16,297 bases of DNA from Enterobacteriaceae bacterium UBA3516 (lineage in GTDB: Bacteria; Pseudomonadota; Gammaproteobacteria; Enterobacterales; Enterobacteriaceae). Positions 14,206 through 16,297 of the stretch are shown in pieces. The translations under genes and the position numbers were made by a program. Within the stretch, counting starts at the first letter, position 1. Each line of letters starts with the position of its first letter. A model generated the notes under the pieces. The model had not been told where the DNA came from. It made no database searches and saw nothing but the letters and a program-made list of their open reading frames with translations. The stretch covers positions 1-16,297 of the forward strand of contig DFPL01000129.1 of NCBI GenBank assembly GCA_002377245.1, given 5' to 3'.

Positions 14206-14230
14206 TTCTAAATCAGCAGGTTATTCAGTC
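14205..14230 (-). promoter_or_regulatory. Candidate xseA promoter
   Basis: On the minus strand, TCGACT (4 of 6 to the -35 consensus) and TAGAAT (5 of 6 to the -10 consensus; complement of 14205-14210) are 16 bases apart. The leader would be only about 8 bases, and the site overlaps the CRP-like site. A second, weaker option further upstream is TTGCGC-N16-TACTAT. Neither is certain. Confidence 0.3.
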
Positions 14231-14269
14231 GATAGTAACCCGCCCGACGATGAGCGCAAGTATTTTTCG

Positions 14270-14308
14270 CAAAAAAATGTGGAAGCAATCGGTTACGCTC
14301 TGTATAAT
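14270..14308 (+). promoter_or_regulatory. guaBA promoter
   Basis: A perfect TATAAT lies at 14303-14308, 44 bases before the guaB ATG. The -35 region (about 14279-14285, GTGGAAG) is poor, as expected for an activated or UP-element promoter; an A-tract (14271-14277) just upstream could serve as an UP element. The discriminator after the -10 box is GC-rich (GCCACGG, 14309-14315), the type linked to stringent and growth-rate control. The start is expected near 14315. Confidence 0.8.
14283..14298 (+). promoter_or_regulatory. PurR operator of guaBA
   Basis: AAGCAATCGGTTACGC follows the PurR consensus ANGCAANCGNTTNCNT in every fixed position except the last. It lies between the -35 and -10 regions of guaBA, where the purine repressor with hypoxanthine or guanine would block RNA polymerase. 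This fits the known control of the operon in E. coli. Confidence 0.85.
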
Positions 14309-14313
14309 GCCAC

Positions 14314-14350
14314 GGCAATATTTAACCACCCCCAGGTCAGAGATATTGCC
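14314..14350 (+). promoter_or_regulatory. Potential stem closing the guaB 5' leader
   Basis: GGCAATAT (14314-14321) at the expected mRNA 5' end is a perfect reverse complement of ATATTGCC (14343-14350), which ends one base before the ATG at 14352. The loop of 21 bases contains the only Shine-Dalgarno-like bases (AGG, 14334-14336). A conserved stem here could shield the 5' end or set guaB translation. Confidence 0.45.
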
Positions 14351-14351
14351 C

Positions 14352-15818
14352 ATGCTACGTATCGCTAAAGAAGCCCTGACGTTTGACGACGTCCTCCTCG
14401 TTCCCGCTCATTCAACCGTTCTGCCGAATACTGCCGATCTGAGCACGCAGCTCACCAAATCCATTCGCCTGAACATTCCTATGCTCTCCGCAGCCATGGA
14501 CACTGTAACGGAAGCGCGCCTGGCTATCGCCCTGGCACAGGAAGGCGGCATCGGCTTTATTCACAAAAATATGTCTATCGAACGCCAGGCTGAAGAAGTC
14601 ATGCGCGTGAAGAAACATGAGTCCGGCATCGTCACCGACCCGCAGACCGTTCTACCGACCACCACCCTGCACGAAGTCAAAGCCCTGACCGAACGTAACG
14701 GTTTCGCCGGTTACCCGGTCGTGACCGACGATAACGAACTGGTGGGCATCATCACCGGTCGTGACGTGCGCTTTGTGACTGACCTGAACCAGCCGGTGAG
14801 CGTTTATATGACGCCGAAAGAGCGTCTGGTTACCGTGCGTGAAGGTGAAACCCGCGACGTTGTGTTCGCTAAAATGCACGAAAAACGTGTTGAAAAAGCG
14901 CTGGTGGTGGATGACAGCTTCCATCTGCGCGGCATGATCACCGTTAAAGACTTCCAGAAAGCAGAACGTAAACCGAACGCCTGTAAAGATGAGCATGGCC
15001 GTCTGCGCGTGGGTGCGGCAGTGGGCGCCGGCGCGGGCAACGAAGAGCGTGTTGATGCGCTGGTTGCCGCAGGCGTTGATGTCCTGCTGATTGACTCCTC
15101 TCATGGTCACTCCGAAGGCGTTCTGCAGCGTATTCGTGAAACTCGTGCGAAATACCCGGATCTGCAAATCATTGGCGGCAACGTAGCAACAGGCGCAGGT
15201 GCACGTGCACTGGCAGAAGCCGGTTGCAGCGCAGTGAAAGTCGGTATCGGCCCTGGCTCTATCTGTACTACCCGTATTGTTACCGGCGTCGGTGTTCCGC
15301 AAATCACCGCAGTTTCTGACGCGGTTGAAGCGCTGGAAGGCACAGGCATTCCGGTTATTGCTGATGGCGGCATCCGCTTCTCCGGTGACATCGCGAAAGC
15401 CATTGCAGCGGGTGCTGCTGCCGTGATGGTAGGTTCTATGCTCGCCGGTACCGAAGAATCTCCGGGCGAGATCGAGCTTTTCCAGGGCCGTTCTTATAAA
15501 TCCTATCGTGGTATGGGTTCACTGGGTGCGATGTCCAAAGGCTCTTCCGACCGCTACTTCCAGACCGACAACGCCGCAGACAAACTGGTGCCGGAAGGTA
15601 TCGAAGGGCGTGTGGCTTATAAAGGCTACCTGAAAGAGATTATCCACCAGCAGATGGGCGGCCTGCGTTCATGTATGGGGCTGACCGGCTGTGGTACCAT
15701 CGACCTGCTGCGCACCAAGGCGGAATTCGTGCGTATCAGCGGTGCGGGCATCCAGGAAAGCCACGTCCACGATGTGACCATCACCAAGGAATCCCCGAAC
15801 TACCGTATGGGTTCCTGA
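14352..15818 (+). CDS. guaB: Inosine-5'-monophosphate dehydrogenase
   Basis: 488 residues from ATG 14352, the E. coli length. It oxidises IMP to XMP with NAD+, the first committed and rate-setting step of guanine nucleotide synthesis. The catalytic cysteine is Cys305 in GPGSICTTR (300-308). Asp248 lies in LLIDSSHGH, and the mobile flap region contains RYFQTDNAADKLVPEG. A pair of CBS domains is inserted at about 93-205 (TDPQTVLPTTTLHEVKAL, DDNELVGIITGRD, VDDSFHLRGMITVKD). The frame stays open further upstream (to 14166), but that part lies before the promoter, and MLRIAKEALTFDDVLLVPAHS is the standard N-terminus. Control is predicted by PurR, CRP and a GC-rich discriminator. guaA follows after 63 bases. 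Confidence 0.98.
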   Translation: MLRIAKEALTFDDVLLVPAHSTVLPNTADLSTQLTKSIRLNIPMLSAAMDTVTEARLAIALAQEGGIGFIHKNMSIERQAEEVMRVKKHESGIVTDPQTVLPTTTLHEVKALTERNGFAGYPVVTDDNELVGIITGRDVRFVTDLNQPVSVYMTPKERLVTVREGETRDVVFAKMHEKRVEKALVVDDSFHLRGMITVKDFQKAERKPNACKDEHGRLRVGAAVGAGAGNEERVDALVAAGVDVLLIDSSHGHSEGVLQRIRETRAKYPDLQIIGGNVATGAGARALAEAGCSAVKVGIGPGSICTTRIVTGVGVPQITAVSDAVEALEGTGIPVIADGGIRFSGDIAKAIAAGAAAVMVGSMLAGTEESPGEIELFQGRSYKSYRGMGSLGAMSKGSSDRYFQTDNAADKLVPEGIEGRVAYKGYLKEIIHQQMGGLRSCMGLTGCGTIDLLRTKAEFVRISGAGIQESHVHDVTITKESPNYRMGS

Positions 15819-15827
15819 TTATTTCCA

Positions 15828-15857
15828 CGCCCGGCTAAATGCCGGGCGATTTTGTTT
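15828..15857 (+). terminator. Terminator-like hairpin between guaB and guaA
   Basis: CGCCCGGC (15828-15835) and GCCGGGCG (15841-15848) form a perfect 8-base-pair stem with loop TAAAT, followed by ATTTTGTTT. The shape is that of a weak intrinsic terminator inside the operon. It probably lets enough transcripts through to guaA and may tune the GuaB:GuaA ratio or protect the guaB message. Confidence 0.6.
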
Positions 15858-15881
15858 CACTTGCCTCGGAATTAAGCGTCA

Positions 15882-16297
15882 ATGACGGAAAACATTCATA
15901 AACATCGCATTCTTATCCTGGATTTCGGTTCTCAATATACGCAGCTTGTTGCTCGCCGCGTGCGTGAGCTCGGCGTGTACTGCGAACTGTGGGCATGGGA
16001 TGTCACCGAAGCGCAGATCCGCGAATTTAATCCAAGCGGCATCATTCTTTCCGGCGGCCCGGAAAGTACCACTGAAAATAACAGCCCCCGCGCACCGCAG
16101 TACGTCTTTGAAGCCGGCGTGCCGGTATTTGGCGTCTGCTATGGCATGCAGACCATGGCGATGCAGTTAGGCGGCCACGTTGAAGGTTCCAACGAACGTG
16201 AGTTCGGCTATGCACAGGTTGAAGTTGTGACCGATAGCGCGCTGATTCGCGGTATCGAAGACTCCCTGACTTCCGACGGCAAACCGCTGCTGGACGT
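15882..16297 (+). CDS. guaA: GMP synthase (glutamine-hydrolysing), N-terminal part (3' end outside window)
   Basis: The frame from ATG 15882 is open to the window end, giving the first 138 residues of a protein of about 525. GuaA converts XMP to GMP with ATP and ammonia from glutamine, the step after GuaB. The visible part is most of the class I glutamine amidotransferase domain: ILDFGSQYTQLVARRVRE at the N-terminus, SGGP (57-60), and the nucleophile Cys86 in GVCYGMQ. The amidotransferase His and Glu and the ATP-pyrophosphatase domain lie beyond the window. The start matches E. coli (MTENIHKHRILILDFGSQY). The Shine-Dalgarno is weak (GGA 15868-15870), so translation may be partly coupled to guaB. 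Confidence 0.97.
   Translation, partial: MTENIHKHRILILDFGSQYTQLVARRVRELGVYCELWAWDVTEAQIREFNPSGIILSGGPESTTENNSPRAPQYVFEAGVPVFGVCYGMQTMAMQLGGHVEGSNEREFGYAQVEVVTDSALIRGIEDSLTSDGKPLLD

Noticed and set aside
14221..14229. A DnaA-box-like sequence (TTATTCAGT) upstream of guaB
   Set aside because: It matches 7 of 9 positions of TTATNCACA-type boxes; too weak alone, although DnaA boxes have been reported near guaB in E. coli.
14166..14351. N-terminal extension of guaB from TTG 14166
   Set aside because: The added residues lie upstream of the guaBA promoter and PurR site, and the standard GuaB N-terminus starts at ATG 14352.
14652..15302. A 216-codon minus-strand ORF inside guaB
   Set aside because: It is an antisense shadow of a highly conserved gene, with no ribosome-binding site or promoter support.

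Overview
The window is a stretch of core chromosome from a member of the Enterobacteriaceae. Gene content and order match the block of Escherichia coli that runs from yfhM to guaA, and most proteins read like close relatives of the E. coli ones. Several differ enough (RlmN of 388 residues, RodZ of 324, XseA of 451, a divergent YfgJ) that the host is probably not Escherichia. An Enterobacter-like genus fits, but I cannot fix the genus from memory alone. All fourteen genes are intact apart from the two cut by the window edges. I saw no insertion sequence, phage gene, CRISPR array, tRNA or rRNA.

Layout. Bases 1-3355 hold the 3' end of yfhM (periplasmic alpha-2-macroglobulin-like protein) and pbpC (bifunctional penicillin-binding protein 1C), one base apart. 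ndk (3515-3946) and rlmN (4133-5299) follow as separately promoted genes with a structured spacer between them. After a 290-base gap comes rodZ-ispG-hisS-yfgM-bamB (5590-10923), with a strong terminator-like hairpin before hisS and a terminator after bamB. der and the small zinc-ribbon gene yfgJ (11048-12801) end at a bidirectional terminator shared with the convergent xseA (14190-12835, minus strand). xseA is divergent from the guaBA operon (guaB 14352-15818, guaA from 15882 and cut at the end).

How the genes relate. The block mixes envelope functions (YfhM and PbpC in periplasmic defence and wall repair; RodZ in rod shape; YfgM at the Sec translocon; BamB in outer-membrane protein assembly), translation (RlmN, HisS, the ribosome-assembly GTPase Der), nucleotide supply (Ndk, GuaB, GuaA), isoprenoid synthesis (IspG) and DNA repair (XseA). 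The ndk-rlmN-[pilF]-rodZ-ispG-hisS-yfgM-bamB-der order is an old gammaproteobacterial arrangement. Here the pilF/pilW slot between rlmN and rodZ is empty, leaving the longest non-coding gap (5300-5589). No gap exceeds 300 bases.

No new biological system is evident. The points worth a second look are regulatory: a guaB leader whose two ends can pair around the ribosome-binding region, a CRP-like site abutting the xseA start codon, probable promoters overlapping terminator hairpins before rlmN and hisS, interlocking inverted repeats over the rodZ promoter, and a 12-codon upstream ORF overlapping the rodZ start.
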